Assembly: GCA_023053575.1 (NCBI GenBank)
Contig: JAKZAP010000018.1
Location: 682,001-746,000, forward strand
Direction: 5' to 3'
From: Branchinecta lynchi
Lineage: Eukaryota > Arthropoda > Branchiopoda > Anostraca > Branchinectidae
Length of the DNA: 64,000 nt
Shown: positions 1 to 8,665 of the stretch, in pieces
Numbering within the stretch: the first letter of the stretch is position 1
Layout of the letters: every line of letters starts with the position of its first letter
The notes under the pieces: model-generated
The model's database searches: none
Seen by the model: only the letters and a program-made list of their open reading frames with translations
Told to the model about the DNA's origin: nothing
Program-made: the position numbers and the translations under genes

Positions 1-409
1 CCATGGAGAATGCATTTACAGACATGGACAAGGAGAGCATTCTTCTCCTGAGCGTGACGTTTTCAAAATAGGGATGATTGTTTCCGGAGGTTTGCACATG
101 CAGACTCCAAGACAAAAAGTGCAATTCATTCAAATCTTGTACAGCGCTGGCCGGATCGTATTGGAATTTCTTCTAGATATACGTTTGGGCTCATCTGGTT
201 AAAAAATATTCCAGAAGAATGGTTGATTGGAGACATTTGCTCATTTCTAAAATTGCTCGGTACTGAAATAAGGACAGATGCAAAATGGAGCAAAAATCAT
301 AGCTTGGAAACAGTATTTCGTATTTGGATTGAGTTTTCTGCAGGCAATGTTAACGGGCGTCATACAGATAGGGATGATACTTGGTACTCTTCATTCAGGT
401 GTCCTTTAA
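1..409 (-). mobile_element. Family A MITE (TTAAAGGACACCTGAA ends), cut by the window edge
   Basis: Same family as 8775-9128, 10721-11049 and 15615-16062, read in the opposite direction. The end TTCAGGTGTCCTTTAAG at 393-409 is the inverted terminal repeat. No transposase is encoded. The short frame at 223-432 is repeat sequence, because its peptide recurs in the other copies. Confidence 0.8.
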
Positions 410-444
410 GGTCTCCTAAGAAGATCCAGTAGCACCTAAAATCC

Positions 445-808
445 TTACAGGACCTGTCTTACCGATAATCTAACGCAACCTACTTCCATAATCGCTCGCA
501 TGTATTTCTAAACCCGGAGACCCCAATTTCGTACGGTACATTCTAACCCCTCTAACAAAACCTCGCTGTTTTCTCACTTGCCGTTTTTTGATACCTTCGA
601 TTTGTATCACTCGGTCGACGGTTGTCTGTGAGAAGTTCTTCCATCAGAAAAAACGGTTATGTAAACTGTTTCCCTGTTTTCGCTATAAGTCGAAGTCTAA
701 AACAGCCAAAACCGTGGGTTATTTGTTGAAAGCAGAGCCTAATCTTAAAGTATTCACATATTTTTAAATACTGTAAGTTGAAGAGTAAATAGTGCGAGGG
801 TTCTTTAA
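445..808 (+). mobile_element. Family B element (TTAAAGGACC ends), about 365 bp
   Basis: Recurs at 5085-5455, 11048-11419, 13963-14213 and, split, at 62047/63923. Left end like AGGACCTGTCTTACC, right end like GAGGGTTCTTTAA; the tips are imperfect inverted repeats. It is non-coding and probably a non-autonomous DNA transposon. Confidence 0.75.
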
Positions 809-871
809 CCTCAACATTTGCTTATTAGTTTTAGGCTTATATTGAATTAGTCAGTCAAGTCAAGTGGTAGA

Positions 872-1183
872 CTAAGAGCGTGTTCCACCCTTCTAACAAT
901 AGTTACTATTAGTTATTATTTCCGTTCCATCCTCACGAAAAGTTACTACGCTGACCGTTCCAACCTTGTCGGAATAGTAACTAATAGTTACTATTTGCTT
1001 ACCATGCTCGGGAGCGTAGTAAGCGTAGCAACCAAGCATCTCTGTAACGTGATTGGTCGGATTCACCCCTGGCCTGAGATCCTGCTGGAAAATAGAAAAA
1101 TCGTTCCAGCCTTGACGGCAAAAAGCCAGAATTTGTGACGTCATGCGTAGTAACTACGGTAAGTAGGATGGAACACGCTCCTA
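872..1183. mobile_element. MITE with 19-bp inverted ends (CTAAGAGCGTGTTCCACCC)
   Basis: The left end CTAAGAGCGTGTTCCACCC and the right end (reverse complement CTAGGAGCGTGTTCCATCC) match at 17 of 19 bases. The interior has several TTACTATTAGTTA-like stretches. No coding potential is credible; the short frame inside is incidental. A single copy in this window. Confidence 0.65.
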
Positions 1184-1309
1184 GCTATTGATGCAGTATT
1201 GTTGAGGATAACTCATCTTAAAGAATGGAGCTCAAAAGTGTGTCAAAGAATTTTCATATTCTCATCAGGAGAAGCATGTTTAGTCCATATGCTTTGTTTG
1301 TCCAGATTG

Positions 1310-1561
1310 GTGTAAGTAAGTAAGTAAGTAAGTAATTTATTTATAACCCGCCGTTTTCAAAAAGCGGAGTAAATGAAGAAAATAAATAAAACACATAAAC
1401 ATACACAAAAAGACACTTAATTTCAATCGTCGGCCAGGAAGCAGTGTAGAAGCCAGAAGGTCGTGCGCTGGTTGGGTTCTGTTGTCGATGATTTTTTATA
1501 GCGACGAAGAAACATCCAAAAGGGTAACACTTGCATCTTGAATTTTGAACTTCTCCGTCAA
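1310..1561 (-). mobile_element. 3' end of a LINE (same family as 54240-54915)
   Basis: The reverse complement of this stretch matches 54690-54910 nearly base for base: the last codons of the reverse-transcriptase ORF, a 3' UTR with CTCCGCTTT...GGCGGGTTATAAAT, and a (TTAC)n tail seen here as GTAAGTAAGTAAG at 1313-1333. It is a 5'-truncated insertion just downstream of collagen exon 2. Confidence 0.85.
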
Positions 1562-1621
1562 AGGGTTTCATAATTCGACAAGTGGAGCAGGTGCTTTAAC
1601 TTTTGTTGGTAATCTACTTAC

Positions 1622-1816
1622 CCTATATCCCCGCTCTCCTGCCATCCCATCTAGTCCACTGTCAGCCTTCAGCCCCTTGGGGCCTTCAGGACCTTCCGGA
1701 CCAATATCTCCTGGTATTCCTGGGGAACCTTGTAGGCCAGTGATACCAAGTTCACCAGGAATACCTTTGATGTTTTTACAGTCACATTTGGAACCAGCGA
1801 CACAGCCCTTGCATGC
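1622..1816 (-). CDS. COL4A1-like: COL4A1-like exon 2: 7S domain and start of triple helix
   Basis: The 195-bp exon encodes residues 25-89. Residues 25-41 carry four Cys (CxxC...CxC) and residues 42 onward are Gly-X-Y triplets (GIP GEL GIT GLQ GSP ...). After eleven triplets one triplet reads ADS instead of Gly-X-Y, then GLD GMA GER GYR close the exon. The acceptor is preceded by a pyrimidine tract and the donor is gtaagt. On the plus strand the same bases give a proline-rich shadow frame that is not real. The next downstream exon is not found between 1 and 1621. Confidence 0.93.
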
Positions 1817-4800
1817 CTGAAACAGATATAGAAGAGTTGAAAGAACAAATTAATAAAGTTATCACTCATCAAATCTGGAAATGCTCGAACAAAAAGGGAG
1901 CAAAAGGGAAGGTGAAAAGAAAATGAGAGAAAAACAAACTTTAACACACAAGTGTCTTGTACAGGAGTGCTGCGTGAAGCCGCCACCCTAAACTCCTATT
2001 TTTGGGAAATGACTTAGGGAAAAAGAGTAAAGGTTGAGATAAAATCCAGTGGAGTATCCTGAAAGGAAGCTTAGAACCTTCACTTTCTGCTGGTACCATA
2101 GTTTACTTGTAATTGTTCAAGGCTAAGCTGGAGAACACGAAAGAATATAGGCACCCAAGTGATCATGAAGTCGCCCACTTTGCTAAAAATAGTATTTTGC
2201 TACATGGTGAAGTTAGAGGCCAGCTGTTTGGTCAGAGAGGTTCCTTGACCTTTTGCAAATAACAAAATTTGCTGTTTTCTTGGAATTTGCATGATTTTTC
2301 TGGGGTGGCAGCTTCATGATCCAAGGTGACAGGATCATGTACCATGGCCAATTGGGGGGTGGGCGGTGCCATAGTAAGGGCGGCTTCATGCAACACTCCT
2401 GTATAGGCTATGTTCTTTTTTGAGGCAAGCTTAAATTTTTTTTTATGCTTGCCTTGGTTGTAGCGATCGGTTAGTAAAATGGTATTTTAAAATTCCCGTA
2501 TTCTTTTCCCATAATGGGATTATCTGGTTCTTGCATTAGATACAAATTTTAGAAAACATTATAAACAATTTTAAAACATTAAAAATTAGATACAATTAGA
2601 TAAACATTAGATACACAAAACATTAGATACAATTTTGCAACTATGCAAAATTGCATAGTTGTGGCATTATGCAACCCGTGGCTTCGCCTGTCTTTGCCCG
2701 TTTGGGTTAATATGTATAAAAAAGACGGGTGTGGCTAATTTACGTGGTGTTGTAGCCTAATAAGTTCTTTATTTTTGTTTTTGTGTTTGTTGTAGTGTTT
2801 GTTTATGGCTTCTGGCCGGAATAAAAGTCTTGAATTGAATTGAATTGATACTAAAATGATTGGCACGACGGCTACATCACCCTTGCAGATTCTGGGGTAA
2901 CATACCCTATTACTTCCATTCTTCTCATCCAAATGTTTGACAAGACCTTGTCTTTAGTACTTTGTGCTGTTGAATTGTTGGTAGGATACTTAAGACTACT
3001 CCTGGGTTTTCAACAAATATTAAATGATCTGTTACAGCCTAGTTAATTCTCCATATTTTTTTTTTTATTAGAATCGAATATTGGAACACTATGAATTCTA
3101 TCTCGCATTGGCCTAGCTGTAAACTCTTCTAACTGCCAGTCTCTCAGATTCAACAGCCCACAACCTGAAATCCTTGCTAGCTCGTACAGCATCCGTACCT
3201 GATTATGTAAATGTTGGATCCTCCGGCTAAAAGTCTAAACCAAGACTCTATTTGAAATATAACAAAGTTACAAAAGCGTCGCTTTAATTTTTTTTATCCG
3301 AAGATACATGTGCAAAGCGTGTTAATCCATTTCACAGGGCATTGTGGTTTCCGCACTTAAACTCTTGCTCCAACCTTCTTTCACCAACCGTATAGGACGA
3401 CGGATTTTTAGGCCTGACTACCCCTGTTGACAATTTATGGTTTGCTTTGTCTACCTTGGGATTGTTGCAGATAATTCTTGGCATTATTTTGCGTAAATGC
3501 ATACTACCAATTCAGTTGTGTATTCCTACTTAGCTACTCGAGCAGTAAGATGCTCGTCACAAACTGCAAGTCAGACTTGCTTTTGGCGAAAAGAACTTGT
3601 CTTTCAGTCGAATACTTAAGCGTATTCTCGCCGTTCCTCGAGGACTCCTCGGGGAATCAAAGGGAACGGCGAGAATAGAGGGAATCACTCCACGCGGACT
3701 CCACGGACAGAAACAGCGAGAACACGGGGAATGCTTCCAACATAGATTTTTTTTTCGAAAAATAAATAAGCCGTCCACGAAATTAGTCTGGAGCCAATTT
3801 ATTTTTGGTTTTGTTTATTCTGATTATTTTTAATTAATTTTACCTTGTACCAACACCAGCAAAATGGATTCCCCTCCGAATCTGAAAGGGAGTCCTTTTT
3901 GATGATGGCTATGATAATGAGAGCATTCCCCGTCCGTGGGGACTCGCGAGAATACGAGGAGTGAGTCCCTGGGACAAACAAAACGCGGGGACTCCTCAAG
4001 TGGAGTCCGCGGGGAACGGCGAGAGTACGCCTTTAGCGTTTTCCGATTCAGAACTCCGTTAATTCAGAAATGATAACACTGTTCAACAAGACATATACAT
4101 CCCATGTCGCCAACTTTTTTGTCCAAAATCCGAGTGGTGTTTGCGGAATAGCATGCAGTGCAACAATTATTTATATAGCCGTCTCGAGCTCATAATTGAT
4201 GGTTATGAACCCACCAATTTATAACTAGTGGGATATTTTGAGCTGTCGAGCATTTGAAAACGACTAGGCTACATTTCATGAATAGGCTACGCAGTGTCCA
4301 AGAAGAGGTTTTTTTAGTAAACAAAAATATGAATATGGGCTACAGGAGTGTTGCATGAAGCTGCCCTTACTATGGCACCGCCCACCTCCCAATTGGCCAT
4401 GGTACATGATCCTGCCACCTTGGATCATGAAGCTGCCACCCCCAGAAAAATCATGCAAATTCCAAGAAAACAGCAAATTTTGTTATTTGCAAAAGGTCAA
4501 GGAACCTCTCTGACCAAACAGCTGACCTCTAACTTCGCCATGTAGCAAAATACTATTTTTAGCAAAGTGGGCGACTTCATGATCACTTGGGTGCCTATAT
4601 TCTTTCGTGTTTTCCAGCTTAGCCTTGAACAATTTCAAGTAAACTATGGTACCAGCAGAAAGTGAAGGTTCTAAGCTTCCTTTCAGGATACTCCACTGAA
4701 TTTTATCTCAACCTTTACTCTTTTTCCCTAAGTCATTTCCCAAAAATAGGAGTTTAGGGTGGCGGCTTCACGCAGCACTCCTGTACTCTACAACGCAATG

Positions 4801-7800
4801 GCTTGACCTAAGCGATCTCTGGGGCAAGAATTTTCCCCTTATGTTCATGCAAGTACCTCTAGCTGAGCCGGATGGAATGTTACAGTGAGATAGAACAAAG
4901 ATACGTCACTAATTTTACGATTAGGACTTATTCACCTTTGCGACGTCTTATCATATTCAGATATAGGGGAAGCTAAATATTCACTTGATAGTATTTTTTG
5001 TCTGTGGTTTAAAGTCCCCAACTAAACTATCAATTCTTTGCGATGTTACAATCATTCCAGGACTGGTCGTCAGACCAAGACAATCATTCCTGTCTTACCT
5101 ATAATACTAATGCAACCTACTTCCATAATCACTCCACATATTTCTGAACCCGGAGACCCAATTTCGTACGGTACATTGTAACACCTCTGACAAAACCCCG
5201 CTGATTTTTTCGCTTGCCCTGTTTTGCTACCTTCGATGTGTATCACACTGTTAATGATTTGTCTGTGAGAAAGTTTTCCATCAGAGCAACCAGTAATTCA
5301 AATTGTTTCCCTGTTTTTGCTACAAGTCAATGGGTCTCGGAAAAGGCTTTAAACAGCCAAAACCGTGGGTTATTTGTTGAAAGCATTGCATGGTTTTACA
5401 TTATTCAATTTTGAAATACTGTAACTTGAAGAGTAAATAGTGCAAGGGGTCCCTGAAGAAATTAAATTCTCAGAAACAGTGTGGATTATTCTGGAGCTGC
5501 CGGAATAAAATTCCAGCGAAGGGTCGTGGTTCCATGCGGATGGAACCACGCCCTGGAGGGTATAGTGGAGGCGCGGTTCGGGTACGGACCTCAAAATAAC
5601 AAATTTAGGTTCGATGACCTTTGTACTGTCTAAGTTTCGTCCCAATCACTCCATCCGTTTGTTCCCAGTACACGTTCCAAAACTTCGAGGCCCCCTCCCA
5701 CATGGTTGGATGTGGTTCGGACCAGTGGCGAAACTAGCCCATTTTCGTGTATGTGTATGGGGGGGGGGGGCAAGTGCAGATTTTACCGACAAGATTATCG
5801 ATTTACCGACAAACAATGCCGTCTGAACGCATCTTACAAACTGTGTAATAATAAGTTGCAACATATCAGTTGAGATGGTTTCTGACGAAAGTTAATGAAC
5901 TCTCCATTCACTTCCTGGCACCAATGGTTATCACATGGAACCAGGAACATACTATGCAGTCAATAGTCTTGCAAACCAGAAAAGTAGTGATAGAGACTGC
6001 AGCAGATTACTTCACTGTAAGAAGATTTTCAGGGGCTGTCTTTTTCGCTTGTAAACTAAGCTGCTTTTTGGGGGCTCGAATCGGATTACCTGTTCACGTG
6101 AGTCAGAAAATCTCCCGATTTCTCCTCTCTCCACTCGTCACGGATGATCGGGTCCAGGAAAAGAAGGTTCATTTTTTTTTTTTTAGAAAAGAGTTCATTG
6201 AGCATCGGGTTTGGTCCTTCATAGACATGTCAAGTTTCTTGGTCTTTCTTTACGCGGAAGTACCCTAAATAGCAAAACGGGACACACGGGAAAGGAAATT
6301 TTATACTTTTCCTTTATCTCCTCTTGAAAGTCATTGATAACCACAAAGGATAGGCTACGTTTCCAAATAAATCAAGGGCCTACCGGTTGATCTGATAACT
6401 TGTGTGGGACTCGTTGTCGGGTAATATAAATATGTCTGATCGAGGCGGTAAGCATGAGGGACATGGTGCTAGTCAACTTCCATAGTGTAACAATACAAAC
6501 ATGAACAAAAAACTATAAAAAAAACATAGACGGATTCGAAAGAAATGAGTAACACGACCAAAGGTTTCGATAGGATCCCAAAAATTCAATATCTCATCCA
6601 GACAACTGGGTCTTGTCTTAGCCAGATCCAGTTACTGCCAGACTCCTAGAACATTTTTACAATTAAAAATTAGAAACAGATTAAGGCCAAATAGCTAATA
6701 ATCTGAGAAAACCAAGTTCAGATATGGATTCAGCATGTGTGTTTATCCCTATAAGTCACATCTGTTTTGACGAAAACTTCCTGCCACTTCTGACAATATC
6801 CCGGTTTCGGCCGAACTCCAGAACTACTTGTCCGGCGAAAAAAGAAAGCTAAAAAACGAACTCAGGGTATCTTCTTTCCCCAATATTGAACATCTAATCA
6901 ACTTCAAATAAAAATTTAACTTATAACAGATTTTCCGACTCCAGCCGGATTCCGGTCGAACTATATGTCCGGGTAAAATATGATCGTCAAACACGGATTC
7001 AGCATCTCTTCTTACCCCTAAGTCGGTTATCTAATCAACTAGAAATCAAACTTTAACTTCTAACAGTTTTCCGGTTTTGGCCGGATTCCGGGCGAACTAC
7101 ATGTCCCAGTAGAAAATTGTTTTCCCTTAAGTGTTCAGCATGTCTTCTTGCCCTAAATCGAACATCTAATCAACACAAAATAAAACTTTTGATTCTAACA
7201 AACTTTCCCGTTTCGGCCGGATTCCGGTCGAACTACTTGTCCATCGAGAAAATGGTTTTCACCACCGTCATCAGCATGTCTTTCTACTCCTAAATCGAAC
7301 ATCTAATCAACTTCCAATAAAACTTTTACTTTTAACAAACTTACCGATTTTGGCCGGATTCCGGGCGAACTATCGTGCTCAGCATGTCTTCTTACCCCAT
7401 AATCGACTATCACATTATCTGTTTCAAAATATTTTGTTTGCCCCTTAATTTGAACCCCCTCCCCCACCCCTAAATGTAGGGCTACAAAGCCCATCTACGA
7501 ACTCGACTGGTCCGACGACCCAACGAATCCTCACACCAAGTTTCATCAAAATATCTCATTCCCTTCGAGAGTTATCGTGCTCACAGACGGACGGACGGAC
7601 AGACGGACAACTTTTGCGATGTCATAGGTATCCCTCCACTTACGTTTTGGGATCCCAAAAAATAGGCAGAAAACTACTACAAAATAAATACAGGCACAGT
7701 TCATTATCACGACCGATCACGACTTAGATACCCAAAAGACGTGTTGTACATGCGTGTTTTACGTTTTCGGTACAACTCTGTAATACATTGTTCGACCGCT

Positions 7801-8133
7801 ATTATTCACGGTTCCGTTATTTGCAAGTGGGGAAATTTTTTCTGTTCGGGTCCAGGATATACTGAAATAACGAGGATTTTTTCTGTAAGGGCTTAATTAG
7901 CAGTTTGAGAAGGATGCAGTACGCGAAACATGGGGCAGAGCTAGCGAGTTGTAAATTGTGGCAATAATAAGGTGGGACCGTAGTGAACCCATTAGCGTGA
8001 TTTCGACCCTTAGAATTAGATGAGGAGCGACATGTATAGACTACCTAAATAAAGTACTAACCGCCTGATCTCCTTCCTGCACAAAAGCTGCCAAAATCAC
8101 TACAACAACAAAAATTCGATTCGGCGTCACCAT
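1622..8133 (-). CDS. COL4A1-like: Type IV collagen alpha chain, COL4A1-like (5' two coding exons; gene continues beyond window)
   Basis: Two minus-strand exons join in frame: 8133-8062 (24 codons) and 1816-1622 (65 codons), separated by a 6.2-kb intron. Residues 1-24 are a signal peptide. Residues 25-41 are a cysteine-rich segment, ACKGCVAGSKCDCKN plus IK, with four Cys and the KCDC motif typical of the alpha1-type 7S domain. Gly-X-Y repeats follow to the exon end. Type IV collagen chains form heterotrimers that build the basement-membrane network; the 7S region cross-links four trimers through disulfides. The borders are clean (donor gcg|gttagt, acceptor tttcag|gca, donor agg|gtaagt). The rest of the roughly 1,700-residue chain lies left of position 1. 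The gene diverges from the COL4A2-like gene at 8613. I see the sequence motifs directly; the alpha1-like assignment rests on remembered family features and on gene order. Confidence 0.9.
1962..2401 (+). mobile_element. Mariner-type MITE, copy 1 (440 bp, TA target duplication)
   Basis: Starts CAGGAGTGCTGCGTGAAGC and ends GCTTCATGCAACACTCCTG, with TA on each side (1960-1961 and 2402-2403). It is the reverse complement of 4343-4783. TA duplications and short TIRs point to the Tc1/mariner superfamily. It lies in intron 1 of the COL4A1-like gene. Confidence 0.88.
2541..2661. repeat. A-rich ACATTAGATACA repeats ending in a perfect palindrome
   Basis: Variants of acattagataca recur several times from 2541. 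At 2638-2661 the sequence CAACTATGCAA is followed by AA and its exact reverse complement. Function unknown. Confidence 0.6.
2690..2850 (+). mobile_element. Probable LINE 3' tail with (TTGAA)n
   Basis: A T-rich 3' UTR-like stretch ends in GAATTGAATTGAATTGAT. Pentanucleotide tails like this are typical of CR1-like non-LTR retrotransposon insertions. No coding part is recognisable. Confidence 0.45.
2851..3615. other. Intron sequence with no recognisable feature
   Basis: Part of intron 1 of the COL4A1-like gene. No repeat shared with the rest of the window and no convincing reading frame was seen. Confidence 0.5.
3616..4035. mobile_element. MITE with long inverted ends (GCGTATTCTCGCCGTTCC)
   Basis: The left arm GCGTATTCTCGCCGTTCC is mirrored by GGGAACGGCGAGAGTACGC at the right end, and the inversion continues inward through ggactcc and cgagaatacg-type blocks. 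The interior has a few more internal CGCGGGGACTCC repeats. Short frames here are shadows of the inverted repeat. Confidence 0.75.
4343..4783 (-). mobile_element. Mariner-type MITE, copy 2, inverted relative to 1962-2401
   Basis: Flanked by TA at 4341-4342 and 4784-4785. It is about 95% identical by eye to the reverse complement of copy 1. The two copies form a large inverted repeat with a 1.9-kb spacer. Confidence 0.88.
5085..5455 (+). mobile_element. Family B element, copy 2
   Basis: Matches 445-808 from the CCTGTCTTACC start to the AAGAGTAAATAGTGC...GGGGTCCCT end. It differs by substitutions and small indels. Confidence 0.75.
5456..6551. other. Intron stretch, mostly unrecognised; fragment of a G-run element at 5723-5815
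   Basis: At 5723-5815 a piece begins CAGTGGCGAAACTAG, has a 13-base G run and then TTTACCGACAA repeats. It resembles the element at 19436-19756. The remainder shows no shared repeat. The 132-codon frame at 5870-6268 has no recognisable domain and I do not call it a gene. Confidence 0.45.
5525..5550. repeat. Perfect 11-bp hairpin
   Basis: CGTGGTTCCAT, loop GCGG, ATGGAACCACG. It could form a cruciform or RNA hairpin; nothing around it suggests a role. Confidence 0.6.
6552..7658 (-). mobile_element. Family E Helitron-like element, copy E1
   Basis: Read on the minus strand it begins TTGGGATCCCAAAACGTAAG, has a TCCG microsatellite, then about seven modules of about 137 bp with CCGGAATCCGGCC-like cores and AGACATGCTGA, and ends after a second GGATCC with CCTTTGGTCGTGT. 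Further copies lie at 35969, 37333, 50619, 52051 and 59962. It encodes no Rep/helicase and so is non-autonomous. Confidence 0.8.
7659..8061 (-). other. Intron 1 of the COL4A1-like gene, no other feature seen
   Basis: This stretch lies directly downstream of the signal-peptide exon. No repeat shared with the rest of the window was found. Confidence 0.5.
8062..8133 (-). CDS. COL4A1-like: COL4A1-like exon 1: signal peptide
   Basis: ATG at 8133 is followed by a short polar stretch with Arg, a hydrophobic core FVVVVILAAF, and a polar tail ending EGDQA. This is a standard secretory signal. The start is chosen because an in-frame TAG stands nine bases upstream (8145-8143) and the context has A at -3 and G at +4. 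The exon ends in phase 0 at a gttagt donor. That matches the phase-0 start of the 7S exon. The signal-peptide join to that exon is inferred, not proved by a transcript. Confidence 0.85.
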
Positions 8134-8612
8134 TTTTCGCTTCTAGACCATTTCTAAGTTGACTAGAGAAATACGTAGCTCCGCTCTCCACGGAAATCTA
8201 GGAGCTACTACCCACGGACCAATCTTCCGCGGTTGCTGAAACATCTTCGGGAGCGGGGTGGCAGAACCCAATAGTGCTAATTCCTCAAGCGGGTAATTTT
8301 ATCTCGAAAATAGTCATGTAGTGACTTTCAGTGATTACACTCTTGTAACTGATAAGAATGCCCTAGTTGTACTTTAGAACTGTAGCGCTATAGATAAGGT
8401 TCCGTTGGAACTATTTGGCCCGAGGCGGGGCTTGATGCCGTAGGATTTTCTGGATCTCCAGACGGCTTAAGGCCTTTAGACGAGAGGTGTTGTGAGACCC
8501 GAGTGCATGTGTTCGATCTGTGATTTTTCGTGTGCCGAAGCGTAAATCAGAGACGGCACCGCGCCTCTCTGCATTTTATACTGGTTTGTGCCAACTGTGA
8601 TGTGCCAAAGCC
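8134..8612. promoter_or_regulatory. Putative shared bidirectional promoter and 5' UTRs of the divergent COL4 pair
   Basis: This 479-bp interval separates the two divergent start codons and holds no recognisable repeat, unlike most of the window. It contains a CCAAT box at about 8219-8223, a GC-box-like GAGGCGGGGCT near 8421-8431, another G-rich GAGCGGGGTGG near 8250, and a TATA-like TTTTATACT about 35 bp before the plus start. Vertebrate COL4A1/COL4A2 share a short bidirectional promoter with CCAAT and GC elements. Transcription starts cannot be read from sequence, so promoter function is inferred from geometry. Some of the interval must be 5' UTR. Confidence 0.7.
8143..8151 (-). promoter_or_regulatory. 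Minimal upstream ORF (Met-Val-stop) before the COL4A1-like start
   Basis: On the minus strand ATG GTC TAG occurs with the stop nine bases before the main ATG and in the same frame. If it is transcribed it could let initiation restart at 8133 or reduce translation. The motif is seen directly; any effect is inference. Confidence 0.4.
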
Positions 8613-8665
8613 ATGGGGACATTAGGAGTTAGTATTCCCTTTCAGACTAGTCGGACGAGATTTTG
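8613..8665 (+). CDS. COL4A2-like: COL4A2-like exon 1: start codon and signal-peptide n-region
   Basis: GCCATGG gives an ideal initiation context at 8613, with an in-frame TGA at 8598. The 17 codons begin [17 protein letters not shown], with two Arg near the end. The donor is TTTTG|gtaagg, leaving two bases (TG) that are completed by the first G of exon 2 to give Trp. The phase matches exon 2 exactly. The exon is short and assigned by phase, context and the resulting signal peptide, so transcript support would settle it. Confidence 0.78.

Noticed and set aside
1310..1335. GTAAGTAAGTAAG as a run of splice donors
   Set aside because: It is the (TTAC)n tail of a minus-strand LINE insertion.
1545..1820. 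Plus-strand proline/glycine-rich frame that looks collagen-like
   Set aside because: It is the antisense of the COL4A1-like exon; the minus frame has the 7S cysteines, regular Gly and splice sites.
5870..6268. 132-codon plus-strand frame
   Set aside because: No recognised domain and a poly-T stretch encoding Phe inside; likely chance.
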